Shown one piece after another: positions 5,874 through 14,749 of a stretch of DNA of 64,000 nt. Positions within the stretch are counted from its first letter, which is position 1; every line of letters starts with the position of its first letter. Position numbers and translations under genes: made by a program. The DNA lies in assembly GCA_902489075.1 (NCBI GenBank), contig CABTYO010000012.1:1-64000 (forward strand), read 5' to 3'. Under the pieces are notes generated by a model. The model worked only from the letters and a program-made list of their open reading frames with translations. It was not told the origin of the DNA and did no database searches. This DNA is from an uncultured Faecalicatena sp. GTDB taxonomy: Bacteria > Bacillota > Clostridia > Lachnospirales > Lachnospiraceae.

Positions 5874-7037
5874 CTATATTGAATAAAGCAGGAATTTCAC
5901 CAGGGATTCAAGAATTTCTGTATCAATCAGTTCCAATGAATCTCTCTTTGAATGGAGCACGCTGTCCACTAAATCGAAGATTCCGCTGGAAGTAACGGCG
6001 ATTGCCGGAACACCTGAAAAAGAAAACAGTGTATGGTCCCCCTGGGGCCACGGATCGATTTGCTCAAACCCTTCCATTCCTACAGCTAACTTAGAGAGGT
6101 TGTTCATTAACTTTTCAGAACATTCATAAAATGAGTATGCAAGAGCCTGCCCTTTCACGCCAACTCCATCAATATTAAATGCACAGACATAATCTGCAGG
6201 AGTTGAGAGGTAAGATGCAAGATATGCCATCTCTCCCGGATTTGAATAGTAATCCTCACCATTGAAGAGGACAAATTCGATTTGATAAGGCAGCTCCCTG
6301 CCGGACAGCTCTTCCGCCAACGCAAGCAGTACAGCTACGCCGGAAGCATTGTCCAAGGCACCGGGAGTTCCTGGTTTGGTGTCTATATGGGCTGACATAC
6401 AAACCTTATGTTCGCCTTTTCCATAAGTGGCAAGCACATTGGCGGCCCTCGCCGGGCGTCTTGTTGTGTTCAGTGACAGTGTGACAGAAAGTCCACTGGA
6501 AAGCAGTGGTAAATTTCCAGGGAGAACCATCGCGCACGGGATTTCAAAATCCCCGTCTTCGATGATTGGTACAAAGCATTCAGGTGAGAGACTGACAGTG
6601 AGCACCGCTTGTGCTCCTCCACGTTCCAACAATGCAATTGTTTCTTTGTGCTCCTCGGGATTCCAGAAAATAAAACTTTTTGGCATAAGCGGTTCTGCTG
6701 CTAAAGCATCACAAAGCAGAACAATTTTTCCTGAAATTGGTGTAATACGCAATTCTTCCAGAGTATGAATGCAAATGAGTTCTCCCTGCACATTGCAAGG
6801 AAGTGAATAAGGAGCTGGTGCAGTCAAAATGTCCTGCCCTTCAATAGTAAGAGTACCACCGCCTTCTGACCAGTCCATGCAGTCAAATTCCTGTTTTAGG
6901 ACGCTCAGTCCAGCACGCTTAAATTCTTCACAGACATATTCTACCGCCGCTTGATTCATCTTAGAACCTGTTGGGCGTGCACCAATTTCATTGCAAAGTA
7001 CATTCAGGTGCCGTTCAATCCTTTTTCTGATTTCCAT
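5874..7037 (-). CDS. M28-family zinc aminopeptidase
   Basis: 387 residues; ATG at 7037 follows CAGGAGGAAAT. Zinc ligands are visible: SAHIDTKPGTPGALDNASG (His-x-Asp and the bridging Asp), FNGEDYYSNPG (Glu pair) and the late VDSVLHSKRD region. Residues about 80-190 resemble a PA domain insert, as in many M28 members. There is no signal peptide, so it is probably cytosolic and trims peptides. It is followed 8 bp later by the WYL regulator gene end-to-start, so the two may share a transcript. Confidence 0.85.
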   Translation of the reverse strand: MEIRKRIERHLNVLCNEIGARPTGSKMNQAAVEYVCEEFKRAGLSVLKQEFDCMDWSEGGGTLTIEGQDILTAPAPYSLPCNVQGELICIHTLEELRITPISGKIVLLCDALAAEPLMPKSFIFWNPEEHKETIALLERGGAQAVLTVSLSPECFVPIIEDGDFEIPCAMVLPGNLPLLSSGLSVTLSLNTTRRPARAANVLATYGKGEHKVCMSAHIDTKPGTPGALDNASGVAVLLALAEELSGRELPYQIEFVLFNGEDYYSNPGEMAYLASYLSTPADYVCAFNIDGVGVKGQALAYSFYECSEKLMNNLSKLAVGMEGFEQIDPWPQGDHTLFSFSGVPAIAVTSSGIFDLVDSVLHSKRDSLELIDTEILESLVKFLLYSI

Positions 7038-7137
7038 TGTATTTCCTCCTGTTTTTGTTTGTTTTCTGTGTTACTAATATAAAGATAACAGAAGGAGTAC
7101 ATCTGTACTTGACTTTCCTTGTGATATTACAGAACTC

Positions 7138-8037
7138 CTACAAAACTTCCTTTACTGGCCGGGCTTCGATATAGCCCCGCCACCCCTGGGGATCTAACTG
7201 GAAACGGGGAGCTATTTCATCATCCCACTCATATCCGAACGGTGCCGGGTCATAATTGTCTATGACCTCAGATAAATTCATGATCACCTCTTCAAAACGC
7301 AGATCATCATAGGGTGCCGTCTGGAACATCATCATTTTACATTCGGGCAGGTCCATGAGGTCAACCCCCTCTGGTATCACACCCGAATAATCGTCCGGAA
7401 CCTCAACGCCTTGTGCATAACGTGAAGTACCCGGCAGACATAACGAATCAGGCAACCATAAGCCAACCGGTTCATACAGCGCCTCCTTGATGCTGCATAG
7501 TAATCCCCATACATCACAACCGACCTCCTCGCTGTAAGTAAAATAGTCGTTTCCGGCCACACCACGTTTTAACAGTAGTTTCCGTTTGGGAAAATTACGC
7601 ACCTGCACAAAAAAATCCTTTGAGACCGGAGGCATCTCCTCCTGTTCATCTCTAAGCCAATAATAATATTCCTTTATAGACCACGGGTGGAAAAGGTAAA
7701 TTGGCGGTGTGTGCTTTTTATACTCATTCGGACTTATTCCGAATTGTCTGCGAAAGGCTCTGGTAAACCCTTCATGGCTGTCAAAGACAAAATCCATCGC
7801 TACATCAACAACCTTTAAATCCCTGTCCCGAAGCTCCATAGCTGCTTTTGAAAGCCGGTACATACGAATATATTCGAAGGGAGCCTTGCCGGTCAGCTCT
7901 TTGAAGATCTTTGCGCAATGCCAGGGCGAATAGCCCGCATTTTCTGCGAGGGAGTGTAGCGTAATTGGTTCCTCTAAATGTGCCTCTATATAGCTTTGCA
8001 TCCGCTGAACAGCGTTAATTTGTTCCCAGCTCTCCAC
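7138..8037 (-). CDS. AraC-family regulator with GyrI-like effector domain
   Basis: GTG at 8037 is preceded by AGGAGGTGAACCGG and gives the usual AraC start (VESWEQINAVQRMQSYIEAH); the ATG at 8082 lacks a ribosome site. Residues about 10-110 hold two HTH motifs (LHSLAENAGYSPWHCAKIFK; VVDVAMDFVFDSHEGFTRAF) ending FGISPNEYKK. The C-terminal 170 residues look like a GyrI/SOUL-type small-molecule binding domain. Such Rob/BmrR-like proteins activate multidrug or stress genes. Its target is unknown; the MATE exporter lies about 550 bp away. Confidence 0.85.
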   Translation of the reverse strand: MESWEQINAVQRMQSYIEAHLEEPITLHSLAENAGYSPWHCAKIFKELTGKAPFEYIRMYRLSKAAMELRDRDLKVVDVAMDFVFDSHEGFTRAFRRQFGISPNEYKKHTPPIYLFHPWSIKEYYYWLRDEQEEMPPVSKDFFVQVRNFPKRKLLLKRGVAGNDYFTYSEEVGCDVWGLLCSIKEALYEPVGLWLPDSLCLPGTSRYAQGVEVPDDYSGVIPEGVDLMDLPECKMMMFQTAPYDDLRFEEVIMNLSEVIDNYDPAPFGYEWDDEIAPRFQLDPQGWRGYIEARPVKEVL

Positions 8038-8128
8038 CCGGTTCACCTCCTGGGTCTCATTACATAAAATGCTTCTCTTCATTTAAGTTTATCATGATAG
8101 AGTGAAAATGTCTTGACTTTGTTTCTTT

Positions 8129-8518
8129 TTATCCTGCATCTTCACTCTCATTCCTGTGGCTTTGGAACTTCCCTGTCAAAGAAGCCTGATCCAGTATCAG
8201 GTTTGATGCCTGTTTCAGCACCTCCTTTTTTGTAGATGCAGTTGGTAAATCTATCAGATCACGTAATGCATAGATGGTAAAGGTATAATTGTGTGTTGCC
8301 TTTAAGGGAGGTTTGGGTCCCCGATAGCAATGCCGTCCATAAGCAATCCCCTGAATTGCCCCTGATAGTTCTGAAACCACTTCCCCTTTGGGAACCGACT
8401 CTGGAATATCACTGCATACTGGAATATTCCAAATAATCCAATGGTTATAATTTGGAAATATTGGATGAGAAGCATCGTCCAGGGTAATGATAAACGACTT
8501 TGTCCGGACTAAAATCAT
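8129..8518 (-). CDS. PEBP/YbhB-YbcL family protein, N-terminally short
   Basis: 129 residues. The conserved PEBP core is visible: TLDDASHPIFPNYNHWIIWN (substrate-pocket D and HW), AYGRHCYRGPKPP (the GPxPP motif) and a C-terminal helix. Family proteins normally carry 30-50 more N-terminal residues including an N-x-SPPL-x-W strand, absent here, and the first ATG has no ribosome site, so the gene is probably truncated or starts differently. Bacterial PEBPs have no settled function. Confidence 0.65.
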   Translation of the reverse strand: MILVRTKSFIITLDDASHPIFPNYNHWIIWNIPVCSDIPESVPKGEVVSELSGAIQGIAYGRHCYRGPKPPLKATHNYTFTIYALRDLIDLPTASTKKEVLKQASNLILDQASLTGKFQSHRNESEDAG

Positions 8519-8580
8519 TCGTTTTGCAACATATGTTTTTATTATACCTCATCAGAATGAAAAGTCAAACTAAAATGGTC

Positions 8581-9939
8581 TCACTTATTTTCCCTCACAT
8601 ATTTATAATGATCTTTATTCCATTCTATCAGAAATAACACCACACCAAGTGTGAGCAGTTCAGCAGCCGGCACTGCCAGCCATACACCATTTACCCCTAT
8701 CACACGCGGCAGTACCATGAGCCCCAGCATGATAAAAGCAAATGTCCTGAGAAATGAGATAACAGCCGATACTTTTCCATTGGACAATGCGGTAAAAGCA
8801 GCTGAGGAAAAGATATTGATTCCTGAAAATAAGAAGCTGAATGCGAAGATTCGAAATCCCTGCGTGGTAATCTCATACACATACGTATTGCTTCCCGTAA
8901 ACAGCAGTACTAATTTTTCATTCCCTGCCATAGAAATCAGGAAAACGAAAATGGAGCTGACCACCACAAAGCCTAGTGCGTTTTTAAAGATTCTTTTCAA
9001 ACGTATGGTGTGATTCGCCCCATAATGAAAACTGATGACAGGCGCGATCCCCATGGAAAAGCCAATGTACAACGTGGTCAGCAGGAACTGGCTGTAGATG
9101 AGAATTGTGATCACCGCCACGCCCTTCTCTCCCATCAATTGCAGCATCGTTCGGTTAAAGAAAAATGTTGTCACCGCCGTTGAAATCTGGCTTACCATTT
9201 CCGATGCGCCATTCCCACAGCTTTTCCTTAGTACAGAAAAATCCAGAACGGGTCTTTTAAATGACAATGTACTTTTCCTGCCGGTAAAAAACAATAGACC
9301 TGCAGCTGCAGGGATCATATATCCGATGCCTGTTCCCAGTGCAGCTCCCTTAACTCCCAAACCAAAAGGAACCATAAAAAGATAATCCAGTAAAATATTG
9401 ACGATTCCCGCTCCCACAGACAGGACCATACCAAATCCAGGTTTTCCCGCAGTAACGATCAGGTTCTGAAATAGCACCTGTAACATACTGGCCGGAGTAA
9501 AAAGGAAGATGATTAGCAGATAATCTCTGCAATACGAAAATAGTATCTCACTCGCTCCCAGCCGCCAGATAATTTCATTTAAAAAGCAGACTCCAAGAAC
9601 AGTAATCAGAAGTCCCAAAACAAAACCAAATAGGACAATCAGGGTAAAATCCTGCTTTGCCCTTTCTCTCTTTCCCTCTCCCATCTTTTTGGCAACAAGC
9701 GCACTCCCTCCTGTTGCCAGCATCGTTCCCAGTCCGACAATAAAATTGATGACCGGACATACGATATTCACTGCTGACAATGCGTTCGTATTCACGAACC
9801 TGGAAATAAAGATTGTATCGATAATCGTATAACAGCCCATAAAAAGCATCATGGCTATCGTAGGGAAAGCAAACTTAAGCAGGGAGAAAAGTGTAAAATC
9901 CTGATCCAGCGGATTCGCCGTCTTTCCGGTCTTACTCAT
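8581..9939 (-). CDS. MATE-family efflux transporter
   Basis: 452 residues with about 12 membrane helices in two similar halves; the opening FTLFSLLKFAFPTIAMMLFM and the GCYTIIDTIFIS loop are typical of MATE/MatE proteins, as is the PAAAGLLFF-type repeat in each half. These exchange Na+ or H+ for cationic drugs. The start overlaps the end of the AraC-GNAT gene by 8 bp, so both are made from one message and the regulator probably governs the pump. Confidence 0.88.
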   Translation of the reverse strand: MSKTGKTANPLDQDFTLFSLLKFAFPTIAMMLFMGCYTIIDTIFISRFVNTNALSAVNIVCPVINFIVGLGTMLATGGSALVAKKMGEGKRERAKQDFTLIVLFGFVLGLLITVLGVCFLNEIIWRLGASEILFSYCRDYLLIIFLFTPASMLQVLFQNLIVTAGKPGFGMVLSVGAGIVNILLDYLFMVPFGLGVKGAALGTGIGYMIPAAAGLLFFTGRKSTLSFKRPVLDFSVLRKSCGNGASEMVSQISTAVTTFFFNRTMLQLMGEKGVAVITILIYSQFLLTTLYIGFSMGIAPVISFHYGANHTIRLKRIFKNALGFVVVSSIFVFLISMAGNEKLVLLFTGSNTYVYEITTQGFRIFAFSFLFSGINIFSSAAFTALSNGKVSAVISFLRTFAFIMLGLMVLPRVIGVNGVWLAVPAAELLTLGVVLFLIEWNKDHYKYVRENK

Positions 9940-10819
9940 CCGTCTGCCCTCCTGTTGGTGCAGGCACCATCTGCTGATCTGGTGTCAGTACCATCCGCTG
10001 GGTCGGATACCCGAATTCAACCAATAACTCCGCTTCTGCAAAGCCAAGTGCCTGATATGCTTTCCGATAACCTGTATCCGCCTTATCCCCCTCCCGGAAG
10101 GTCGTAATGGAAATCTCCGTATCTGGCAGCAGTTCATTCATCACCTTATCCAGAAACAGCTTTGCAATTCCATTTTTCCTGAAAAGTGGATGAACACCGA
10201 AAAAATCGATGCAGCCCGTATCATAATTGAGTATCATGACTGCTGCCGCAAGACCATCCCTCTTAAGAATCAGAGCCCTTTTCTCTTGGATGCAGTCTTT
10301 CAGTACTTTCCTGTATTCCTTCTCATCCAGATGAGGATAACCGTCAACAATCAGACAGACCAGGTCCATCCAAAGTGGAATATCCTCCTCTTTTGCAAAA
10401 CAGATCTTTTCCTTCATATCATCACGGTCATCCCATGAAAACGCTTGTTCCATATATTTTTCCAATTCAAATCTAAGCTGCAGAGGGTAAAATTCTTCTT
10501 CCATCCGATACTCATTCGGTGACTTTTTGTACATCTGTCGGAAAATGTTTGTAAACGCCTGCTGACTCTCATATCCTGCCAGCAGAGAAATTTCCAAAAT
10601 CGGCTTATCCGAAAACACAAGCAGTTTCGCGGCCTCTGTCAACTGCCTCCGCTTTACATAATCATGGATGGATAATCCTACTGTACTTAAAAACATCCGG
10701 TGCAGATGATATTTGGAATAGCCAACTGCACCGGCGATCAAGTCCAGGTTCATCTTCTCGGTCAGATGCTCTTCAATATAATGAATCACACTTACAATAT
10801 TTTCTAAATTGCCATTCAA
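9932..10819 (-). CDS. AraC-type HTH fused to GNAT acetyltransferase
   Basis: Residues 1-105 are an AraC HTH domain (LDLIAGAVGYSKYHLHRMF; KPILEISLLAGYESQQAFTN; KKSPNEYR). Residues about 135-285 form a GNAT domain (CIDFFGVHPLFRKNGIAKLF, the acetyl-CoA loop). The end is Pro/Gly/Gln-rich. The ribosome site is GGAGGAGGCTGC. Such fusions may sense or modify a small molecule and switch the adjacent MATE exporter gene, with which it overlaps by 8 bp. Confidence 0.85.
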   Translation of the reverse strand: MNGNLENIVSVIHYIEEHLTEKMNLDLIAGAVGYSKYHLHRMFLSTVGLSIHDYVKRRQLTEAAKLLVFSDKPILEISLLAGYESQQAFTNIFRQMYKKSPNEYRMEEEFYPLQLRFELEKYMEQAFSWDDRDDMKEKICFAKEEDIPLWMDLVCLIVDGYPHLDEKEYRKVLKDCIQEKRALILKRDGLAAAVMILNYDTGCIDFFGVHPLFRKNGIAKLFLDKVMNELLPDTEISITTFREGDKADTGYRKAYQALGFAEAELLVEFGYPTQRMVLTPDQQMVPAPTGGQTDE

Positions 10820-10936
10820 TGCAGCCTCCTCCTTTCCGCTTAGATTATAATAGAAAAGGTTGCAGACGTTTTCATAAATATTGCGGTTTTTATAAATACT
10901 ACGATTTTATTGAGTTTCTAATTAAGGTGGATATTC

Positions 10937-10965
10937 TTGCAGAATCTGCCGGGTTTTGTTAGAAT
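10937..10965 (+). promoter_or_regulatory. Promoter of type I toxin mRNA
   Basis: TTGCAG (10937-10942), 17-bp spacer, TAGAAT (10960-10965). Transcription would start near 10972, the first base of the left pairing arm. Confidence 0.7.
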
Positions 10966-10971
10966 GAAACT

Positions 10972-11244
10972 GGCACTGCTGAAATACGGCAGGCGGTTAG
11001 TCCTTCAACAGAGGGACTGGACCCTCTGATTACATAGAAATCTCCAAAAGAGAAATCTGGGAAAGGAGGGCTGCTTTTATGAGTGATTTTGAAATGCTCT
11101 CCATTGTATTGATGATTCTTGGAATCATCGTTACGATTCTGATAGCGTACATAGATCATACAAAAAAGTAACCGCCCCCGCCAAGGAATACGGTTACTTA
11201 ACAAAAGTAATTTAACTTTGGACTAACCGCCTTCCAGCAGTGCC
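10972..11244. repeat. Long-range inverted repeat framing the toxin mRNA
   Basis: The left arm 10972-11003 (GGCACTGCTG ... GGCGGTTAGTCC, with a 7-base insert) pairs with the right arm 11220-11244 (GGACTAACCGCC ... CAGCAGTGCC). In type I toxins, pairing of mRNA 5' and 3' ends keeps the message inactive until processed. A local hairpin CAGAGGG/CCCTCTG (11009-11028) follows the left arm. Confidence 0.75.
11079..11171 (+). CDS. Type I toxin, holin-like small membrane peptide
   Basis: A 30-codon gene, ATG at 11079 with GGAGGG nine bases upstream. The peptide MSDFEMLSIVLMILGIIVTI then LIAYIDHTKK has one membrane helix with an acidic start and a basic tail, matching the Fst/TxpA-like 'putative holin-like toxin' group as I recall it. 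Overproduction of such peptides damages the membrane. It sits inside a locus with its own promoter, pairing mRNA ends and an antisense gene, so control should be by RNA. It is one of the very few plus-strand genes here. Confidence 0.75.
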   Translation: MSDFEMLSIVLMILGIIVTILIAYIDHTKK

Positions 11245-11251
11245 TTTATTC
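11162..11251 (-). ncRNA. Antisense RNA antitoxin
   Basis: A minus-strand promoter TTGACA (11286-11281), 17 bp, TAAGAT (11263-11258) would start near 11251. The transcript passes through the right pairing arm and ends at a hairpin GTAACCG ... CGGTTAC (11197-11168) followed by TTTTTT, a textbook terminator just inside the toxin's stop. The roughly 90-nt RNA is complementary to the 3' end of the toxin mRNA, the arrangement of TxpA/RatA-like pairs. Confidence 0.75.
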
Positions 11252-11257
11252 ATTCCT

Positions 11258-11286
11258 ATCTTAACAGATACAGTAAATGTTGTCAA
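11258..11286 (-). promoter_or_regulatory. Promoter of antisense antitoxin RNA
   Basis: Consensus TTGACA, 17-bp spacer and TAAGAT on the minus strand. It is stronger than the toxin promoter, as expected when the antitoxin must be in excess. Confidence 0.75.
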
Positions 11287-11296
11287 ATACCTGACG

Positions 11297-12598
11297 CTAT
11301 TTAACCTGCGCTCTTCGATATACCCAATATATCACCGGGAACAGTATCGCAAACAATATCACATACATCGGTATCATGACAGACACCGCTCCGAATATTT
11401 TCCCACCAATCGAATACAGCGCGAAATCTTCCAGATTTTTATTAATAGTAAGCATCTGGTCCGGAAACAGCGTCATGATTCTGGTGAGCATTTCAATTCG
11501 TCCTAAAAAGGGAGGCAGGCAGGTCAGAATAAAGGGAACTGTGATTGCAAATATCGTGGAATGCGTCTTTGCCGATACCAGCATGGAGATCGTCATAATA
11601 AACAGACATCCCACATAGCCGCCCAGTACTGTCAGCAGGAAATCCTGGAAATAACTGATGTTATAAATGCTGTTCCAGTTGCTTAACCCTGTCTGTACCG
11701 CACATTCTCCGCCGCCGAATCCCAGTGCTCCCAGCACAATCAGGGAATAGAGCAGCACGACGCCCCAGTAAAGAATCGTAATCAGCACAAAGCCTGCCCC
11801 CATTTTAGAAACTACCGCTCTATCCCTGCCATGTCTGGCAGAAAAGAAAATGGAATCTGCCTTTAATGAAAACTCATCCGAAAAGATACCGGATACAAGA
11901 AATCCGATAATCAGTACCACGATCATCATGAGTGTCGGAAGATACTGCGAATCCAGAAGTGCTTTCCATCCATCTGCATATTCATAATAAAGCGGGGTTT
12001 TCATTTCCTCGTATTTGCCAATCAGATACTGCTTTTCCTGTTCGGAGAAAGACCCCTTAACTTCCTCGCTTTCAAACCAGTCCTTAAGACCGGAAATTCT
12101 TCGCTCATAAAAGGATGCTGCATCCTCCTGTGACAGGCTGTCCGCCCTGTAATAGTCGTAATTGTACATTTCACAAAACGCCAGATTCAACAACTGCCTG
12201 ATATCTGAAAATCCCTGTGTTCTGGCATCGATCCGGTTGCTTTCCTGTATCCTGTCTGAGTCATTCTTTTCTGAGCCACTCTTCTCTGAGCCACCTTTCT
12301 CTGAGTCACTTTTCTCTGAATCCAAAGTACGATCATCCTGCCCTATGGCATTGATACCTGCATTTTCCCGGATTACCTCTTTGAATACCTCTTCTGTAAG
12401 TTCCCCTTTCCATTTATTCTTGTCCTCTTTCAAATGGCGGGCGGCGGCCGGACCGGATATGTGGTTTCCATTTTCCTCTACATAAGTCACATCCCGGATG
12501 GTCAGAATACTGCCAATGATAAGCACCGCCGCAAGAAGGAGCAGGGCCGCCCTGTTCATCGGCTTAGAGAGTACCTTTTTCAGTTCAAATCGCAACAT
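11297..12598 (-). CDS. ABC-2 type transporter permease
   Basis: I choose the internal ATG at 12598 (MLRFELKKVLSKPMNRAALL), the normal ABC-2 start; the longer frame runs back through the ATPase gene. 433 residues: one N-terminal membrane helix, a large outside loop of about 200 residues, then about five helices (YLPTLMMIVVLIIGFLVSGI onwards). The loop contains a low-complexity stretch of SEK-type repeats (D/G-S-E-K, about 12290-12320) from repeated DNA units. It overlaps the ATPase gene by 14 bp and is the last gene of the sigma-factor operon. Substrate unknown. Confidence 0.8.
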   Translation of the reverse strand: MLRFELKKVLSKPMNRAALLLLAAVLIIGSILTIRDVTYVEENGNHISGPAAARHLKEDKNKWKGELTEEVFKEVIRENAGINAIGQDDRTLDSEKSDSEKGGSEKSGSEKNDSDRIQESNRIDARTQGFSDIRQLLNLAFCEMYNYDYYRADSLSQEDAASFYERRISGLKDWFESEEVKGSFSEQEKQYLIGKYEEMKTPLYYEYADGWKALLDSQYLPTLMMIVVLIIGFLVSGIFSDEFSLKADSIFFSARHGRDRAVVSKMGAGFVLITILYWGVVLLYSLIVLGALGFGGGECAVQTGLSNWNSIYNISYFQDFLLTVLGGYVGCLFIMTISMLVSAKTHSTIFAITVPFILTCLPPFLGRIEMLTRIMTLFPDQMLTINKNLEDFALYSIGGKIFGAVSVMIPMYVILFAILFPVIYWVYRRAQVK

Positions 12599-13475
12599 GG
12601 TCTTCACCTGCCTTTTCTCCAAAATAATACAGGAATAAATCTTCCAGTGTCGCTTCTTCACGCACAGCATCAGGCAACGGTCTTTCTCTTGAAATCATCC
12701 GCAGTTCTATGCCGTGGGCACTTGTTTTCATGTTGGAAACTTTGTATTTTTTCATCAGAAATGCCGCCTGCTCCTTTGAGGCAGTACATTTCCAGACGCC
12801 ATCCGTCATCGATGCGATCAGCTGGTCTGAGGTTCCCTGATGCACGAACCTTCCGTCCTTCATCAGGCATATTTCATTCGCAATATATTCTACATCGGAT
12901 ACAATATGCGTGGAAAGCAGCACAAGACGGTCCTCTGAGAGCTCGCTGATCAGGTTGCGGAAACGGATTCTCTCATTGGGGTCAAGCCCGGCTGTCGGTT
13001 CGTCCAGAATCAGGATCTTCGGATTATTTAGCATCGCCTGTGCGATTCCCGCCCTTCTTTTCATTCCTCCTGACAGCTTCTTCATCTTTTTCTTCGCCGC
13101 GTTTGCAAGCCCTACCTTTGAGATCAGTTCTTTCACTCTTCTTCTCGCAACTGCCGGACGGATTCCCTTTAATGCCGCAATATAAAGTAGATAATCCTGC
13201 ACCGTGAATTCCGGGTAGAATCCAAAATCCTGGGGCAGATATCCCAGCAGTTTCCTGTAGTCGCCGCCCATTTTTAAAATGTCCTTACCGTTGCAGGTGA
13301 TCGTTCCTTCTGTGGGTTCAAGCAGCGTACAGAGCATACGCATCAGAGTCGTTTTCCCGGCTCCATTCACCCCCAGTAATCCATAGACCCCCTGGGTCAT
13401 GGTAAGGTCCAGATGATCAACGGCTGTAAAATCACCGAATTTTTTCGTAAGATGATTCATGTTCAATTCCATCAA
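12585..13475 (-). CDS. ABC transporter ATP-binding protein
   Basis: 296 residues with Walker A GVNGAGKTT, signature LSGGMKRR and Walker B ILDEPTAGLDP, then the H-loop STHIV. The opening MNHLTKKFGDFTAVDHLDL is typical of ABC-2 exporters. The C-terminal 70 residues are the usual extension. It overlaps both neighbours (44 bp upstream, 14 bp downstream), so it is translated together with the membrane protein and the permease. Confidence 0.9.
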   Translation of the reverse strand: MMELNMNHLTKKFGDFTAVDHLDLTMTQGVYGLLGVNGAGKTTLMRMLCTLLEPTEGTITCNGKDILKMGGDYRKLLGYLPQDFGFYPEFTVQDYLLYIAALKGIRPAVARRRVKELISKVGLANAAKKKMKKLSGGMKRRAGIAQAMLNNPKILILDEPTAGLDPNERIRFRNLISELSEDRLVLLSTHIVSDVEYIANEICLMKDGRFVHQGTSDQLIASMTDGVWKCTASKEQAAFLMKKYKVSNMKTSAHGIELRMISRERPLPDAVREEATLEDLFLYYFGEKAGEDHVAI

Positions 13476-14217
13476 AATTTACCTCCCATATCTGATTACA
13501 CCGCCGTACTGACTGATAAATAAGAACTCCCAGACACAGGACCGCCATTCCGGACAGCACGCCCCAGACCGGAATTAACGCGGCTGTGTATAACTGCTCA
13601 TCCAGTAAAATAAACCACCACAAGGCACTCCAGATGATACACATCCCAATCGCAGCCGCTTCGTTGAAGAGATGTCTGCCGCATAAAATCCCGAAACAGA
13701 TGCAGGCCGTCACAACCATTGGAAAAAGGAACTGCACCAGTAATTCTAATAAGGACATGCGCAAAGAGACAGAGGCTGCACCGCAGAATATGGTAATCAT
13801 CAGGATGTCTGCCAGCCCAAATAAGAGCATTCTGGACGCATAGACCTGCCGCAGTGAATAATATGCTGCTGCTTCGATCTCCATACACTGATTGGTCCGG
13901 TTCTTCCACAATTCAGGTACGATCAGGATGATAAACAAGACCGCCGCAACTGACATGCTCCGGGAAGCATACAGGGAATCGTCCGTAAGCGGCAGGACCG
14001 CCCACAGGGCAGCCAGGATCAGCGCCTGGAAGACCCACCACCTTTTCTGGATCAGTCTCAGCTGGATATACAAAAAAGAATGGTATGGCAGCATCTTTTC
14101 TGCCTCGGACCGAAAGAAGCACTCCCTGGACGCCTCGATTGTTCTTTGGATGCATTCCTCCCTGGGTTCTATTCTTCTCTCCTTTTGATAGAGCTTTAGC
14201 TGTTCGTCAAGATTCAT
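13432..14217 (-). CDS. Membrane protein, possible anti-sigma or ABC partner
   Basis: 261 residues. A cytosolic N-terminus of about 60 residues (MNLDEQLKLYQKERRIEPRE) is followed by about six helices in three pairs. The N-terminus lacks the HxxxCxxC zinc motif of common anti-sigma factors. Its start overlaps the sigma-factor gene by 11 bp and its end overlaps the ABC ATPase gene by 44 bp. The order sigma / membrane protein / ABC suggests it either holds the sigma factor or forms part of the exporter. I do not recognise the family firmly. Confidence 0.65.
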   Translation of the reverse strand: MNLDEQLKLYQKERRIEPREECIQRTIEASRECFFRSEAEKMLPYHSFLYIQLRLIQKRWWVFQALILAALWAVLPLTDDSLYASRSMSVAAVLFIILIVPELWKNRTNQCMEIEAAAYYSLRQVYASRMLLFGLADILMITIFCGAASVSLRMSLLELLVQFLFPMVVTACICFGILCGRHLFNEAAAIGMCIIWSALWWFILLDEQLYTAALIPVWGVLSGMAVLCLGVLIYQSVRRCNQIWEVNFDGIEHESSYEKIR

Positions 14218-14749
14218 ATCCTGTCTCCTCCTTCCCGATTAATTCCTGTAATTGAAGTTTCGCCATCCGCAGCCGGTATTTGACCAGCGGCAGCCCGATC
14301 TGTAACGTATCTGCGATCTCTTTTAATTTCATCTCCTGGAAATAGAAAAGTGTGATCACATCATAAAATTCGCTGGGAAGCTGATTCAAGGCCCATTCCA
14401 GCATCACCTTATCTGTAACCTCCCCTTCCACGCCCTGCGCGGTCAGCTCTTCCACCCCGGACAGTTCCTCCTCCGCCGGAATCTCTTTTGCCTTTTTATA
14501 ATAATTCCGGCAGAGATTCCCTGCGATGGTATATAGATAATTTTTCGTTTTCCCTGTATAACGGTAGTCAGACAGTTTTGCAAAAAAGTGAAGGAAAGTC
14601 TCTTGTGCCAGATCTTCCGCATACTTCTTGTCAGAACAGTGATACGCGCAGTATTTCAACATATCTCCATAGTATTTACGGACAAATAGATCGAAAGCGT
14701 TCTCATCGCCCTGTTTCATTTTCCTGATTAAAAGAAAATCATTCTCCAC
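14207..14749 (-). CDS. ECF-type RNA polymerase sigma factor
   Basis: 180 residues. Sigma region 2 is clear (ENAFDLFVRKYYGDMLKYCA; EDLAQETFLHFFAKLSDYRY), then a short linker and region 4 (LNQLPSEFYDVITLFYFQEM; LKEIADTLQIGLPLVKYRLR). There is no region 1.1 or 3, as expected of group 4 sigmas. It heads an operon with a membrane protein and an ABC exporter, a layout often responsive to cell-envelope stress; the signal is not evident. Confidence 0.88.
   Translation of the reverse strand: MENDFLLIRKMKQGDENAFDLFVRKYYGDMLKYCAYHCSDKKYAEDLAQETFLHFFAKLSDYRYTGKTKNYLYTIAGNLCRNYYKKAKEIPAEEELSGVEELTAQGVEGEVTDKVMLEWALNQLPSEFYDVITLFYFQEMKLKEIADTLQIGLPLVKYRLRMAKLQLQELIGKEETGYES

Noticed and set aside
12162..12949. 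Plus-strand frames across the ABC permease/ATPase junction
   Set aside because: Shadows of the minus-strand genes; FSEPLFSE-type repeats are just the complement of the SEK repeats.
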